In this document: one piece after another, positions 35,157 through 46,795 of the stretch | Position numbering within the stretch: the first letter of the stretch is position 1 | Layout: each line of letters opens with the position of its first letter | Source: Anolis sagrei | Taxonomy: Eukaryota > Chordata > Lepidosauria > Squamata > Anolidae | NCBI RefSeq assembly: GCF_037176765.1 | Contig: NC_090021.1 | Location: 195,591,378-195,655,377 of the forward strand | Length of the DNA: 64,000 nt | Direction of reading: 5' to 3' | Notes under the pieces: generated by a model | The model's input: only the letters and a program-made list of their open reading frames with translations | What the model was told of the DNA's origin: nothing | Database searches by the model: none | Position numbers and translations under genes: made by a program

Positions 35157-35502
35157 GTTGAACTTGTTCGTTGAACATATCCTATGTGAACCAGAATTAG
35201 ACTTGGAAGGAGATAGCGAAGGAGGAAGGAAGATAAACAATTTAAATGAAATTGGAATTGAAGGATCACCCATCAGGACTCTGATTAATTCTTAAAAGAC
35301 TGTTGGTGAATCCCTGTATTTAACCATGTTAGTGATGAATAAATGTTGCCCTTTGCTTTTTTTCTGAAAGGTCCCTAATTTTTAATGCTTATATATTCAG
35401 AAAATATAACATGGTCTTCTCCATTGAAAACACTTATACCTATTGAACAGAGCTTGGAAACATTACTTTGCTGGATGTTGGTTTCTAGAATCTCTGGTGA
35501 CC

Positions 35503-35811
35503 TGTCCACACAACGTTATAACCCAGAATATCAAGGCAGTTAATCCACATTATCTGCTTTGAACAGTGTTATCTGAGACCACACTGCCATATAACCCAGG
35601 GCCATTCCGGGCAAGTCCTATATCGCAGGATCTAATCTCCGATTTTCTGCTTTAAACTGGATTATATGAGTCTGCACTGCTAGATCATCTTGGATAAACA
35701 GAAAACCTGAGATCAGATCCTGGGATGTAAGGCCAGTCTGGAAGGACCCCGACTTCGAAGCACACAGTGTGGGATTTTATACAGCTGTGTGGAAGGGGAC
35801 TCAGGGCCCTT
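35503..35811. mobile_element. MITE with a second MITE nested inside
   Basis: The outer element has arms TCCACACAACGTTATAACCC (left) and TATACAGCTGTGTGGAAGG (right). At 35,607-35,752 a different palindromic element interrupts it (CAAGTCCTATATCGCAGGATC against GATCAGATCCTGGGATG). Both are non-coding. Confidence 0.6.
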
Positions 35812-35814
35812 CCA

Positions 35815-35961
35815 CACAGCCCTATATCTCAGAATATCAAGGTAGAAAATCCCACAATCCCACAAATCTGCTTTGAAGTGGGTTATGTGAGTCCACACTC
35901 AGATAATGTGGGATTTTCTGCCTTGATATTCTGGGATATAAGGCTGTGTGGAAGGGCCCTT
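35815..35961. mobile_element. Palindromic MITE, best-preserved copy
   Basis: Nearly a pure hairpin: AGGGCCCTTCCACACAGCC...CAGAATATCAAGG on the left is mirrored by CCTTGATATTCTG...GGCTGTGTGGAAGGGCCCT on the right, giving arms over 50 bp. Directly abuts the previous element. Confidence 0.8.
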
Positions 35962-35964
35962 AGA

Positions 35965-36779
35965 CAGCACAGCCGAAAAACCAGAACAAAAAAAAAATAG
36001 TGATACTCTAAAAACATCAAAGGCATGAGAAACAAGAGTGTCTTCCATTCTTTTCTTAATCTTAGAGGTCTTCTAAATATACCACCTTGCTATGTTTATT
36101 TTTACTGTTCTTAAATCCTCACTCCCATAATCTCTTCTTTAAGTTTGGAAACCTTCCTTTTTGTTCAGTGCTTTGTGTATTTCCGTCACTCCCTACTAAG
36201 CTGCTGCCATGAACTTACTGTGAAATAAGATAATTCCTGAATTCAACCTGTGCCAAGTATACCATCACTCAAAGTTATGACATTTGTTCCTCAAAAGCAA
36301 TTGTATGCTCAAAGTCACTAAAAACAATAAAGCTCACAATTTATTAAAAATACCCAGCACATAAACAATGCCACACTTCAGTACGGCATATGGAAATCAG
36401 AAATTTCTTTCTTTTTAAAAAAGGAAGCTTGGTAAAGCATCATTTTGAAAACAACTGTTTGTTTCAAGATGGTTTTGTCTTGCTCAAAATGTGACAAGTA
36501 AGGACAAAAATAGATGGGATGCAAGAAGTCTGTGAATGATTTGCATGATGTTCAAGGAAACAAACAAACAGTTACGGCATCCCACTGAACTGGATTAGAG
36601 CCATAGCACTGGGAGAATTTTTTTCCTTTTTCCACAACACCAGATGGGAAAGCTAATAGTTCAAGTAATGGTTTTCTTCAAAAGAGCATATTGGTTTAGG
36701 CATGTAACTTTTTATGAGAACAATATAATTCTGGTTGTCTCTACTCTCCTAGCACCATAGCTCCCGTTCAGTTTCAATC
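35965..36779. other. Unassigned intergenic DNA
   Basis: No feature recognised. Confidence 0.4.
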
Positions 36780-36781
36780 TA

Positions 36782-38228
36782 TCCATATATACTCAAATAT
36801 AAGCTGACCTGAAAATAAGCCGAGGCAACTAATTTTACCACAAAAAACTGGGAAAACATATTGACTTGAGTATAAGCCAAGCGTGGGAAATGCAGCAGCT
36901 ACTCATAAATTTCAAAATAAAAAATAGATACCAATAAAATTACGAGATCTTGGAGTCCTCGTGGACAACAAGTTAAACATGAGCCAACAATGTGATGTGG
37001 CGGCAAAAAAAGCCAATGGGATTTTGGCCTGCATCAATAGGAGCATAGTGTCTAGACCTAAAGAAGTAATGCTACCCCTCTATTCTGCTTTGGTTAGACC
37101 ACATCTGGAATATTGTGTCCAATTCTGGGCACCACAATTCAAGAGAGATATTGACAAGCTGGAATGTGTCCAGAGGAGGGCGACTAAAATGATCAAGGGT
37201 CTGGAGAACAAGCCCTATGAGGAGCGGCTTAGGGAACTGGGCATGTTTAGCCTGAAGAAGAGAAGGCTGAGAGGAGATATGATAGCAATGTATAAATATG
37301 TGAGAGGAAGCCACAGGGAGGAGGGAGCAAGCTTGTTTTCTGCTTCCTTGGAGACTAGGACGCGGAACAATGGCTTCAAACTACAAGAGAGGAGATTCCA
37401 TCTGAACATGAGGAAGAACTTCCTGACTGTGAGAGCCGTTCAGCAGTGGAACTCTCTGCCCCGGAGTGTGGTGGAGGCTCCTTCTTTGGAAGCTTTTAAG
37501 CAGAGGCTGGATGGCCATTTGTCAGGGGTGATTTGAATGCAATATTCCTGCTTCTTGGCAGGGGGGTGGACTGGATGGCCCATAAGGTCTCTTCCAACTC
37601 TTTGATTCTATGATTCTATGATTCTATGATTAATTGAGGCATCAGTGGATTAAATGCTTTTGAATATTTACATAAAACTGTAATTAAAGATAAGACTGTT
37701 CAACTCTGATTAAACCATTATTCTAACCTTCTTCAATGTAAGTTTGCTTACGTATCCTTCCGTAATAGAAAGAGAAAAATAATGGAAATGTAATAATAAC
37801 AGTAATAATAGACTAAAATAATAAATGTAATAATAACAATGGAACCCCCGGTGTCACAGCAGGTTAAAACTGCTAAGCTGCTGAACTTGCTGACTGTTCA
37901 AATCTGGGTAGCGGGGTGAGCTTCTTCAATATAAATCCTTTCAAATAATAATAAAGAAAGTAAAATAATAAATGCAATAATAATAGAGTAAAATAATAAA
38001 TATAATTATAAGAATAATAGAGTAAAATAATAAATGTAATAACAATAATAGAGAAAAATAACAACAACAACAGAGTAAAATAATAAATGTAATAAAATAA
38101 TAGAGTAAAATAACAACAACAACAGAGTAAAATAATAAATAACCTTGACTTGAGTATAAGCCGAGGGATTTTTTTTTCCAGCCTAAGAAAGGGGCTGAAA
38201 AACTGGGCTTATACTCAAGTATATACGG
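36782..38228. mobile_element. Tc/mariner-type element split by a CR1
   Basis: TA-flanked inverted ends: CATATATACTCAAATATAAGC on the left, CTTATACTCAAGTATATACGG on the right. Subterminal GAGTATAAGCC boxes occur near both ends. The right half is expanded AT-rich repeats (AGAGTAAAATAATAAATGTAA type, 37,795-38,135). The CR1 at 36,944 sits in the left half. No transposase frame. Confidence 0.7.
36944..37630 (+). mobile_element. CR1 LINE 3' copy, near-identical to 60,258-60,945
   Basis: It encodes the last ~190 residues of CR1 ORF2 (from [19 protein letters not shown] to [10 protein letters not shown]), the short 3'UTR and the ATTCTATG repeats. By eye it differs from the 58-61 kb copy at about a dozen of some 690 positions. 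It is truncated at its 5' end, as usual for LINE copies. Confidence 0.9.
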
Positions 38229-38234
38229 TATGTG

Positions 38235-38815
38235 ATTTTTTTTTAATAATGAAAATTTTAGGAGAGTTAGACATGGGCCCCTCACATCTGGTTTGCCCTT
38301 AAGGTACAGGTTGTAGACAGCTGGGTTATTTATCACAATGCCTCCTTCGTCCTATCTGCTGTTAGCAAAAGAGGAGTAAAGATGATTCCAGATTCACAGG
38401 AAACAGCAGAGTCCAATCCACCTGAAAGACCCACACAGTTACTGTGATAGGACGGTTGGTAAGCAAGCATCATATTCCTATTGAGTTATTTTAAAACAGG
38501 CTTTTACATTTTAACTGGTTGGGGTAGAAATGTGTTTAATGGGTACGCTATACCTTCCATGGTGTTTTGACATGTATTTAATAATCCTAAATTAATGTTT
38601 CGGTTATGTTGGTTGTTTAATGGTTTTCAAATATTTGTACTATAAGTTATTTTGTTTGTACTTGCAAGTTGTTTTGGATTTCATAGTAGGAAAAGGTTTA
38701 TATAGAAAGCAGATTAAAGAGGTAGACAGAGAAGATATCAGATGTTTTAAATGTACACATATGCATGTAACATAGGCATTGTGAATGTCATGCCTGGCGG
38801 AGTTGAAAGATAAAG
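38235..38815. other. Unassigned intergenic DNA
   Basis: No feature recognised. Confidence 0.4.
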
Positions 38816-38817
38816 GA

Positions 38818-38941
38818 GGTTTGTTGCTTTGTGCCTTCAAGTTGTTTCCAACTGAGATGACCCTTAGGAAAACCTGTCATGTTGTTCACTTGAGTAGGAA
38901 AAGTACTGCCATATTGTTTACTTGGCAAGATTTATTCAGAG
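38818..38941 (-). mobile_element. SINE 3' end, Bov-B-like tail
   Basis: Inverted form of the tail at 33,150: TTGTTGCTTTGTGCCTTC, AAGTTGTTTCCAACTGA. The tRNA head is missing. Confidence 0.6.
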
Positions 38942-39367
38942 GGCATCTATGAACTAATACACAACATCTATGAATCAATAATGGGAAGGAAGTCTACTGC
39001 AGATATTGGGAAAATAAAACTGCTAGTGAATTTTTACTGAGACAGATATTGAACTCACCAATATTTAATTAATCAGTTAGTTCTTTTCCACCTATGTTCC
39101 CATTTTGGGTGAACTTTAAGTTAGTGAAGGGCTTTCATTTATTATTATAATCACATGATCTAATACCTTTCAGCTGGGCTCTGAGCCAGATCTGCCATTA
39201 GGTAGATTGGAGCAGGTATCTTAGGCTGCAGATTTATGCTGTTATATGAAGGACAGCAAATTGCTAGCTATTTAATTGGCTATCATTGTATTTTGATTTG
39301 TCAAAGAGGGGAGAGGAGCTTGGGGGATTTTCTGCCTCTTCTGCCAAAACAATTGACCTGACTTTGA

Positions 39368-39878
39368 GTACTGGGCTGTGGCGCAGCTAGTTAGTAGCCA
39401 GCTGCATTAAATCACTAATGGCCGAGAGGTCTTGAGTTCGAAGCCTGGCGGCCATTAATAGTCTAGATAGCAAGTAAGTTCCCAACCATTAATAGTCTAG
39501 CTTGCTGTCAACCTATGCAGCCTGAAAGACAGTTGCATCTATCAAGTAGGAAATTTAGGTACCACTTTATGCGGGGAGGCTAATTTAACTAATTTATGAC
39601 ATCATAAAACCTTCCAGCAGTGTGCAGAAGAATGAGGAAGTACTCCATAAAAGGACCTGGTGTCACAAGTGGATGGTGAAGCGGCAACTCCTCCTTTGGC
39701 CGGAACCAGGCATAGCTTCATAAAGCCGGAAATGCTGGAATGTTAAATTGTCTGTCTATATAAGATGTATGTCTAAATGGTATTGGATGTTTGCCATGTA
39801 TATGTGCATTATAATCCGCCCTGAGTCCCCTGCGGGGTGAGAAGGGCGGAATATAAATACTGTAAATAAATAAATATG
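39368..39878 (+). mobile_element. tRNA-derived SINE with L2 tail, full length
   Basis: The head has a box A-like TGGCGCAGCTAGTTAG and a box B-like GAGTTCGAAGCC. The body follows, then a tail CCGCCCTGAGTCCCCTGCGG, GGTGAGAAGGGCGGAATATA and (AAAT)n. That tail matches the 3' end of the L2 LINE at 30,536-30,610. A second copy lies at 55,046-56,370. The shared tail suggests L2-driven mobilisation. Confidence 0.85.
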
Positions 39879-40118
39879 GTGTACTTTGATTTGGGGAGCA
39901 GAGGAGCATATGTCACGTCATGCACAGTTCTACCAAGATGTCCAAAGTTGACCCAAAACATTGTTTTACCAAAACCAGTTTGGGGAGACAAGGAAATACT
40001 TCTAAACATATCAGGAGATTCTGGGCAACATTTTAATAGGGACAGAACATTATAGTATACACATGTATAAGCAGAACAGGTCAGCCATGCCCGTTTGCAA
40101 CACACCAGTATTCTATAG

Positions 40119-40251
40119 CAGTTCCTCAAACTGTAATCCCCCAGATGTTTTTGACTTCAGCTCCTACAATTCCTAATATCTGGCAAGATGGCTGGGATTT
40201 CTGGGAGTTGAAGTCCAAAACACCTGGAGGAGCACAGTTTGAGAAGCACAG
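40119..40251. mobile_element. hAT-type MITE
   Basis: It is flanked by a perfect 8-bp duplication, TTCTATAG (40,111-40,118 and 40,252-40,259). The ends CAGTTCCTCAAACTG and CAGTTTGAGAAGCACAG are inverted. The centre is palindromic. Confidence 0.9.
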
Positions 40252-40608
40252 TTCTATAGAGTTTTCTTCTCAAGATCTGAATGAAGATGGAGGAGTTGGC
40301 TGGTATCCATCAAGCAAAGAGTAAACAATTTTTCCTGTGTTGATTGATTGTACCGTTCTGAAGATGTTGTGTGTGTTTTCCTTGGCAAACCTTGGCAGGG
40401 CAAGAGCATTCACTAACAATGACTATGTGTGTACCTTTGAGATGCCCTTAAATGACATAGTATCAACAGTAGGAGTTCAGGTTCTTAAAAAGAAATGCAA
40501 TAGGGTGGGTGCAATTGATCTGAAGGAAACCCTGTTGAATTCAGTGGGGCATCTACTTTCTGCAGGTGTATATCAGATTGCAATCTTAACAGCCTCATCA
40601 TATTAGGG

Positions 40609-40731
40609 CAATGGTTCTCAACCTTTGGGCATCCAGGTGTTTTAGACTTCAGCTCCCACAGTTCCCTAGTAAGCTGGCTGGGATTTCTGGGAGTCCAAAA
40701 CACCTGGAGGCCTAAAGGTTGGGAACCACTG
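40609..40731. mobile_element. hAT-type MITE
   Basis: Inverted ends CAATGGTTCTCAACCTTTGG and CTAAAGGTTGGGAACCACTG, with a palindromic body around CTGGCTGGGATTTCTGGGAG. The flanking 8-mers match at 5 of 8 positions. Confidence 0.75.
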
Positions 40732-40735
40732 TACT

Positions 40736-40909
40736 ACAGCATGGATCCACTTTAAATCCAGTTTCTGCTTCCTGCAGAATTCTGGGACTTGTAGTTTAGG
40801 GAGGGTCTTTAAACCGCTCAGCCAGACAGTTCTGGGCTTCACTAAACTACAAATCCCAGAATTCTGCAGGAGGCAGAAACCAGATTTAAAGTAAGGCCAT
40901 GTTCTACCG
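40736..40909. mobile_element. MITE with long inverted arms
   Basis: The left arm CACTTTAAATCCAGTTTCTG, CCTGCAGAATTCTGGGAC is mirrored on the right by CCCAGAATTCTGCAGGAGGC, CAGATTTAAAGTAAGG. Arms are about 65 bp. Superfamily not determined. Confidence 0.7.
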
Positions 40910-41278
40910 CAGTGGTCCCCAACCTTTTTTTGACCAAGGACCACATTGACCAGGGATTACTCTCTAACATTAGTACCAAAAGGGTTACGAATCAGTTTTT
41001 GGTCAACTTTAGATTCAGTGTGGTTATTTGGGGTGCTGATTCATTAAATTTCATTGGATAGATCACATCAGCTCTAGTTTCTGATGCAGAACGTATGCCA
41101 GCCAGTAGTCACCATCTGCTTACCCACAGAAAACCATATTTAATAAGACTTGGCACTATAAAAGGGTTTTGAGAGACCAGTCGCTCTAGATGCAACAGTA
41201 TAGTAATGAGGCCGCAGACCATATTTTCGTTCTTGTGGACTACTGGTGGTCCACAGGCCACAGGTTGTGAATCACTGC
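40910..41278 (+). mobile_element. hAT non-autonomous element, copy 2
   Basis: It starts CAGTGGTCCCCAACCTTT and ends CAGGTTGTGAATCACTG. The 8-bp flanks TTCTACCG and CTCTACTG match at 6 of 8. It matches the inverted copy at 34,842-35,156 throughout. Confidence 0.8.
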
Positions 41279-41341
41279 TCTACTGTAGTGAGGCTAGTAT
41301 CCTTAATATGCCAGAACTGGGAAGTATTTTTATAGGTCAAG

Positions 41342-41787
41342 CAGGGGCGGCTCGTCCATTATGCAAAGTAAGCGGTCGCAGTACACTTTTTTTGCCAGGG
41401 GCACAGAGGCGCCTCTGTAAATGCCCCTTGATCGCCACTTGAGGAGTGCCCCCTCGGCTCACAACAGCCCTAGCAGTCCGGGGGAAGCCTTGGCAACCCA
41501 TTACGTAAAGTAAGCATTTGCAGTATAGTTGATTTTGCCCAGGGGCACTCTTGAGGTGCTACTGGAGGGAAATAGACCTTGACATATGCGAGTTGTAGTT
41601 ACTGGGATGTATAGTTCACCTACAATCAAAGAGCATTCTGAACTCCACCAATGATGGAATTGAACCAAATATGGCACACAGAATTCCCACGACGAACAGA
41701 AAATATATCAATTATTGGTTTTTTTTTGGGGGGGGGCGGGCAAAATACTGTTTGCTTACCGTTGAAAATTACCTAGGGCCGCCTCTG
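41342..41787. mobile_element. hAT non-autonomous element, perfect target duplication
   Basis: AGGTCAAG flanks both sides (41,334-41,341 and 41,788-41,795). Inverted ends are CAGGGGCGGCTCGTCC and AGGGCCGCCTCTG. The body includes the 'TAGTTCACCTACAATCAAAG' segment also found, inverted, in the hAT at 46.5-47.9 kb, so the two families share internal sequence. Confidence 0.9.
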
Positions 41788-41828
41788 AGGTCAAGGGTAG
41801 TACTTTCATATTGCAGTCCTAAAAATTC

Positions 41829-41962
41829 AGTGGTTCACAAACTCTGGTTCTCCAGCTGTTTTGGACTTCAGCTCCCAGACTTGCTGATTGTTAGTCAAGA
41901 TGGCTGGGGCTTCTGGATGTTGAAGTGCAAAATCCGAAAGGACAAAATTTTGGGGACCATTG
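41829..41962. mobile_element. hAT-type MITE, diverged
   Basis: The left end CAGTGGTTCACAAACTCTGG and right end AAATTTTGGGGACCATTG are roughly inverted, with a palindromic centre (TCAGCTCCCAGACTTGC, GGCTGGGGCTTCTGG). Confidence 0.55.
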
Positions 41963-42413
41963 TGTATACTTACCTGGGAGTAATCCTTATTAATCCTGAG
42001 TGGACTCTTACAATATTGTGCTGAAATGCCAGGCTCAAAATGGATTTGAAACTGCACTTACATGTCCGATTCCTCAGAAAAATGCTGATGGGAGAAGAAT
42101 GCTGCTATAATGTACTTGATTGACAAATCTTACAGATTGAAAAACCCTGAAAAAGAAACAGCAGCATGAATGAGAAGCTGAGTGCTAATGCAGGTGGAGA
42201 AGGGGAGGAAGAGATTTGAGGTGGAATCTTGAGCAGGGAGACTCTATCATATTTTTAAAACTTTTGTTTTTCAGCATTGTTAATATTTATTTTTTCATTT
42301 AAATTTTCAGTATTTTTTTAAAAAAATATTTTAATTTCCCCAGTTGTAAAGGCTTTTTTTATGTAGATGTATGTGTGTCTGTGTAAAAACACACACACAA
42401 AAACAAGCATACT

Positions 42414-42531
42414 CAGGGTGGAAAATATGTGGCCCCCCAGCTGGTGTTAGACTGCAATTCCTAGCATTTCTTACCATAGTCTACAGGTGCAGTCCAACAA
42501 GACTTGAAGGGCTACATGATTCCCACCCTTG
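42414..42531. mobile_element. Short palindromic hAT-like MITE
   Basis: CAGGGTGGAAAATATGTGGC on the left and GGGCTACATGATTCCCACCC on the right are inverted. Flanks do not match. Confidence 0.5.
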
Positions 42532-42534
42532 GAA

Positions 42535-43060
42535 TAGATATACAGAACAGCTGGGATATTTGGAGTTAAAAGGGGGAAGGAAGGAATGAACCGATTCCCT
42601 CTGATAGGAATTCTGTGGTTTTAATAACTGGCCGCTAGTCAAAAATTCCTCTTCTGCAGCTGTTAAGAATTGACACCTGACTCTTCAGCACCCGCATTAT
42701 ACTCACTTTTTAATGGCCTGTTCCTTAAGACCATTTCAACCCTACTACAGCAAATCACAAATCAAGTCTATGCCAAAGAAAAGACTGGCAACGACCCTTC
42801 TACTATGCTTCTGTTAAAGACATCATTTCCTGCTACATCTATTGGCAATGCTATATTCTTTTTGTAACTCAAATTATTTCTGTATTTAATATTTTCAATG
42901 TTTGTTTTGAATATTTTAGCTAACTATAATTGGTTTTTTTGCAGGTTTTACTCTGAAAAGAAAACTAAAGATCAACATGAGCAGCATCTTTTCATACCAT
43001 CTGAGCACTGGCTACAAAAGATTGAAGTCAGTTAGTGGTATAAAATAATTCAAATATATT
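42535..43060. other. Unassigned intergenic DNA
   Basis: No exon recognised. Confidence 0.4.
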
Positions 43061-43062
43061 TC

Positions 43063-43092
<30 letters not shown>

Positions 43093-43093
<1 letters not shown>

Positions 43094-43555
43094 GTTCTGG
43101 CCCAACTTACCTGTCTCAACACATTTCCCCTTATGAACCTTCGAGGACTTTAAGATTGTCTGGAGAGGCCCTGCTCTCGGTCCCGCCATCATCACAGGCA
43201 TGGCTGGCGGGGACGACAGGGCCTTCTCAGTGGTGGCCCCTTGGCTATGGAACACCCTTCCTATGGAGATTAGATCGGCTTCTTTGTTTTTAGCATTTCG
43301 AAAAAAATTCAAGACATGGCTATTTGAGAAGGCATTTGCGAATACTGAGTAACAGACATAAGAACGGAATCAACTACAAGATAGGATTCGCCATGTTTTT
43401 ATGAGTATTTATTGAATTATGTTTTATTACAGCAGTTATGATTTTATTGATGTCAAAGTTTTTATATTGAATTTTGAATTTTGCCTTGTAAACCGTCTCG
43501 AGTTGCCGGAAGGCTGAGAGGGACGGTATACAAAAACAGTAAATAAATAAATAAA
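43093..43555 (+). mobile_element. L2-type LINE 3' copy
   Basis: It opens right after a (GT)n run (43,070-43,092). The coding remnant matches the L2 C-terminus (SGPTYLSQHISPYEPS, LRLSGEALLSVP, then FSVVAP-like text), followed by a 3'UTR ending TTGTAAACCGTCTCGAGT, GGACGGTATACAAAAACAG and (TAAA)n. The different 3' tail marks a subfamily distinct from the 27.5-kb copy. Confidence 0.8.
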
Positions 43556-44210
43556 TTTTGTGTGAGAGAAAGAAAACTAGAAGTAAATTCTGCTCACTTT
43601 CAGTTATTAAGAAAGATCTCTCCTGGGCCTAAAGTAGTACAAGAAAGGCACAGAAATATGAAAATCTTCCTTATGTCACTTAGAGTGATTTTGGGGGCAA
43701 AAAGGTCTTCTAGGTACCTAATGTGGCCCTTCCCTTTCCATGGTTGCCCACTCCCGGTTTACATTACCCTGTTGCATTTCATTTTCTATTGTGTTAATCT
43801 CTTTTATGTTGATTAGATTTGTATCTAGTTTGCCTCAAGAGCTTGTGAGGGGATATAAAGGAGGGGATATTTGAACAACTACCATATGGGCAAAGCAAAA
43901 ATATTTTATGCACATCAAATTTTGGAGTCACCAATGGAAACATTGCAAAATTATATTTTAAGAGCCTGTTGCTTCTCTTCATCTTCCTATCAATGCTCAG
44001 AAGTTCATCTCTGTCAAATATGGAATATATATAAACATACCTGATCCACAAATTTAGCATCTATGTGTTAAGCTGGAACTCAGATCTTAAAGGGTTTCAC
44101 AGATTCTTGTGAGACAGTTTCATCAACCCAAAAGAGCTAGCACTGAGTTAAATCTTGGGAACAGCAAAGGTCTTTCATATAGTTAGATTGAGTAGTGCAC
44201 AATTCAAACT
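43556..44210. other. Unassigned intergenic DNA
   Basis: No feature recognised. Confidence 0.4.
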
Positions 44211-44212
44211 AG

Positions 44213-44431
44213 GGCTGTTGCTGGGTGAGTTCAAGTCCTTTCTGACTTAAGACATCCATATCACAGTTTTCTTGGCCAAATTTGTTCAAGACAGGTTGGT
44301 CACTGAGTTCCTCTGAGGCTAAGAGTGTGATTTGCTCAAAGCCACACAGTGCGTTTCCAAAACAGAACAGGGATGTGAACCCTGGTCTCCAGACTCCTAG
44401 TCTAACACTCAAATTACTACACCATGCTGGC
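44213..44431 (-). mobile_element. tRNA-derived SINE, Bov-B-like tail
   Basis: On the minus strand: a head with GTGTAGTAATTTGAGTGTTAG and CCAGGGTTCACATCCC (box B-like), a body with CAAATCACACTCTTAGCC, and a tail ending at 44,213. Same family as 61,082 and 63,536. Confidence 0.7.
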
Positions 44432-44434
44432 TCC

Positions 44435-45580
44435 ACAAATAGAAAAACAGAAGCGCCGGGAGAGAATCCACATATGTCTTCAATCAGGAAGACTCGTGTG
44501 CTTTCTTAGAAGGAAATCTCTATTGCTTGTAATAACTCAATAAAGATTTACTCATTTTAAGACCTTCTGCTTACAAATCCTTGACACATCTCCAAAGCAA
44601 TGTTATTTTCTTCTGCCCTGTATATCTTTTTATATGGTCTACACAGAGAGGCTTTAACACGTCCTCTGTTCTGAGTCTATTTTATTAGGAACTAAGATTT
44701 TTATCATTTGTTCCCATCTGTGCGTCTGTGTTGCTGTGGAGTTTCATAATCCCTAGATAACGTCCAGTATTATTTCGACATAACCTTCAAATATCTGTCA
44801 GTAATAAGCAGAATTAAAACATAGTGTCTCCCAGAATGTGGTTTGTGTTAGACCTTTAATATGTCAACGTGCTCGAGCTCAGCTCAAATGAGACAGAGAG
44901 CAAGGCATTAAGAAAGAATTACATTTTTAGAAAACTTGAATACTCTAGTACTTGATACCCTTTTGGAAATTATGCTGGTAATTATGGTGGGAGATGATGG
45001 GCTAAATTCAGCATTATGTAAGTTGGCTTTTCCCTGCACAGTATAAGTCTCCCCTTCTTTTCTTTCTCCTTGCAGCCCACCATGATCCTTATGCTGGGAG
45101 TAGAGGGGCAGGTGGGGCTGAAGAGAGACGCCTGTGATGCCTGTTTTATTCGTGGAAAGAACTGTCAGATTTGCACAACTAGTGCTTCCGGATCAGGAGT
45201 ACGGTGTATCTGTTTTTGGTTTTATCCCAGATGAGAGCTAACCATGGGGCAGAACTTTAACTCCAAAATACCTTCAATACTCTAGACAGTTCTGACTAAA
45301 ATTCTGATAAAACCTGGAGGAGCGAGTCCTCCGCACCATAAACATGGAAACCTCTGGCCTCTCCCAATAATAAAAAATGTTATTTGTTACCCTCCTCTCC
45401 TCACTGCTCTAAGCGGGCTACAACACAGGCAACACAAATCAACATAAAGTACATACAACTTTTTTTTTTTTACAAAATGATGCCATAACCTTTTGGCAAA
45501 CATGTATCTCCATATCCATTTGGGAAATGGGATTCTAAAATGGAGTCTTAGTCCTGAACATGTCTAGTTTTGATCACATG
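44435..45580. other. Unassigned intergenic DNA
   Basis: Mostly featureless. At 45,365-45,475 a minus-strand LINE/SINE-tail-like stretch (CTCTAAGCGGGCTACAACAC, then a T run) is present but too short to assign. Confidence 0.35.
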
Positions 45581-45584
45581 GTCC

Positions 45585-45655
45585 TCAAACTTTTTAAAAA
45601 GATGGCCAGGTCACAGTCCCTCAAACTGTTGGAGAGCCGGATTAGAATTTGACAG
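45585..45655. mobile_element. hAT left-end fragment
   Basis: GGTCCTCAAACTTTTTAAAA, CCAGGTCACAGTCCCTC and AGCCGGATTAGAATTTGA match the start of the neighbouring hAT at 45,811. The right half is missing. Confidence 0.6.
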
Positions 45656-45800
45656 GCTCGTCTGGCGGGGACAAGAGACAGGGCCTTCTCAGTGGTGACC
45701 CCTCGGCTGTGGAACACCCTCCTTAGGGATATTAGATTGACCCTCTCCCTCCCAAAAAAAGTAAACATCTGCCTCTTTGAACAAGCCTTCAGAAATGCAA
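45656..45800 (+). mobile_element. L2-type LINE fragment
   Basis: The segment TCTGGCGGGGACAAGAGACA, GGGCCTTCTCAGTGGTGACC and GCTGTGGAACACCCTCC matches the C-terminal coding end of the L2 copies at 30.2 and 43.2 kb. No 3' tail; it is cut by the following hAT. Confidence 0.65.
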
Positions 45801-45810
45801 TGCAATAGAC

Positions 45811-46166
45811 CAGGGGTCCTCAAACTTTTTAAACAGAGGGCCGGGTCACAATCCCTCAAACTGTTGAAGGGCCAGATTATAATTTGAAAAAATCATGAAT
45901 GAATTCCTATGCACACGGCACATATCTTATTTGTAGTGCAAAAAACCACTTAAAAACGATACAGTAATTCAAATGAAGAACAATTTTAACAATATAAACT
46001 TATTCGTATTTCAATGGGAAGTGTGGCCCTGCTTTTGGCTGACGAGATAGGATTGTTGCTGTGTGCTTTCAAGTCATTTTAGACTTAGGCTGACCCTGAC
46101 CGAGGGCTGGGTAAATGACCTTGGAGGGCCGTATCCGTCCCCCGGGCCATAGTTTGAGGACCCCTG
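45811..46166. mobile_element. hAT (Charlie-like) non-autonomous element
   Basis: Inverted ends CAGGGGTCCTCAAACT and AGTTTGAGGACCCCTG. Flanking 8-mers CAATAGAC and CCATAGAT match at 6 of 8. The body includes GGGCCGGGTCACAATCCCTC and a SINE-tail-like TTGCTGTGTGCTTTCAAGTC. Confidence 0.85.
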
Positions 46167-46616
46167 CCATAGATAATAAAAAAGGCTTGCAACCCAATAA
46201 TATTTCCATGATCCACACAAAACCAATCTGATGGGCTGGTATGAAAACCCGCCTGTGGGTTTAATTTTTGCAAGGATTTGACTAAAAAACTAGGAATATC
46301 TGTCCTCTAGTGCAATTGTATGGTAGCTATCTACCAGGGATAAGTTTTGATATTTTCCCATCCTTGTGGGAGGGGAGGCTTCTCTCATGTCTCCACATGG
46401 GGAGCTGGAGCTGACAGAGGGAGCTCCTCCACGCTCTCCCCGGATTCGAACCTCTGACCCAGGGGTCCCCAAACTACGGCCCGCAGACTGTATGCAGTCC
46501 GCCGAGGTCATTTCTCCGGCCCGTGCGCCCTGGCCTGGCCACGCTCACCTGGCGCCGCTCTGTCAATTGCGGACACCCTCTGCTCCGGCCGCTTTGCCTG
46601 TGTGGGAGGGAGAATT

Positions 46617-46795
46617 TATTTATTTATTTATTTCGAGGTTTTATATACCGACCTTCTCACCTTCAAAGAGGGATTCGGACCGGTTCACAACATGTGTTAA
46701 CATACAAAGAATATACAATAACAACACAATGTCACTTCATAACATGATTAAAATATCAGCACTATACACATTAAAACATTATCAGCCTCCCAGTT
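46617..46795 (-). mobile_element. LINE 3' end inserted in the hAT
   Basis: Minus-strand 3' end with (AAAT)n tail, preceded by AAGGTGAGAAGGTCGGTATA and a GAACCGGTCCGAATCCC box. L2-like tail layout. It breaks the hAT's internal inverted repeat, so it came later. Confidence 0.6.

Noticed and set aside
39368-39460. Functional tRNA gene
   Set aside because: Box A and B motifs are present, but the sequence is the head of a SINE with a long body and L2 tail; no cloverleaf acceptor stem was seen. The same holds for the SINE heads at 52,996 and 57,515.
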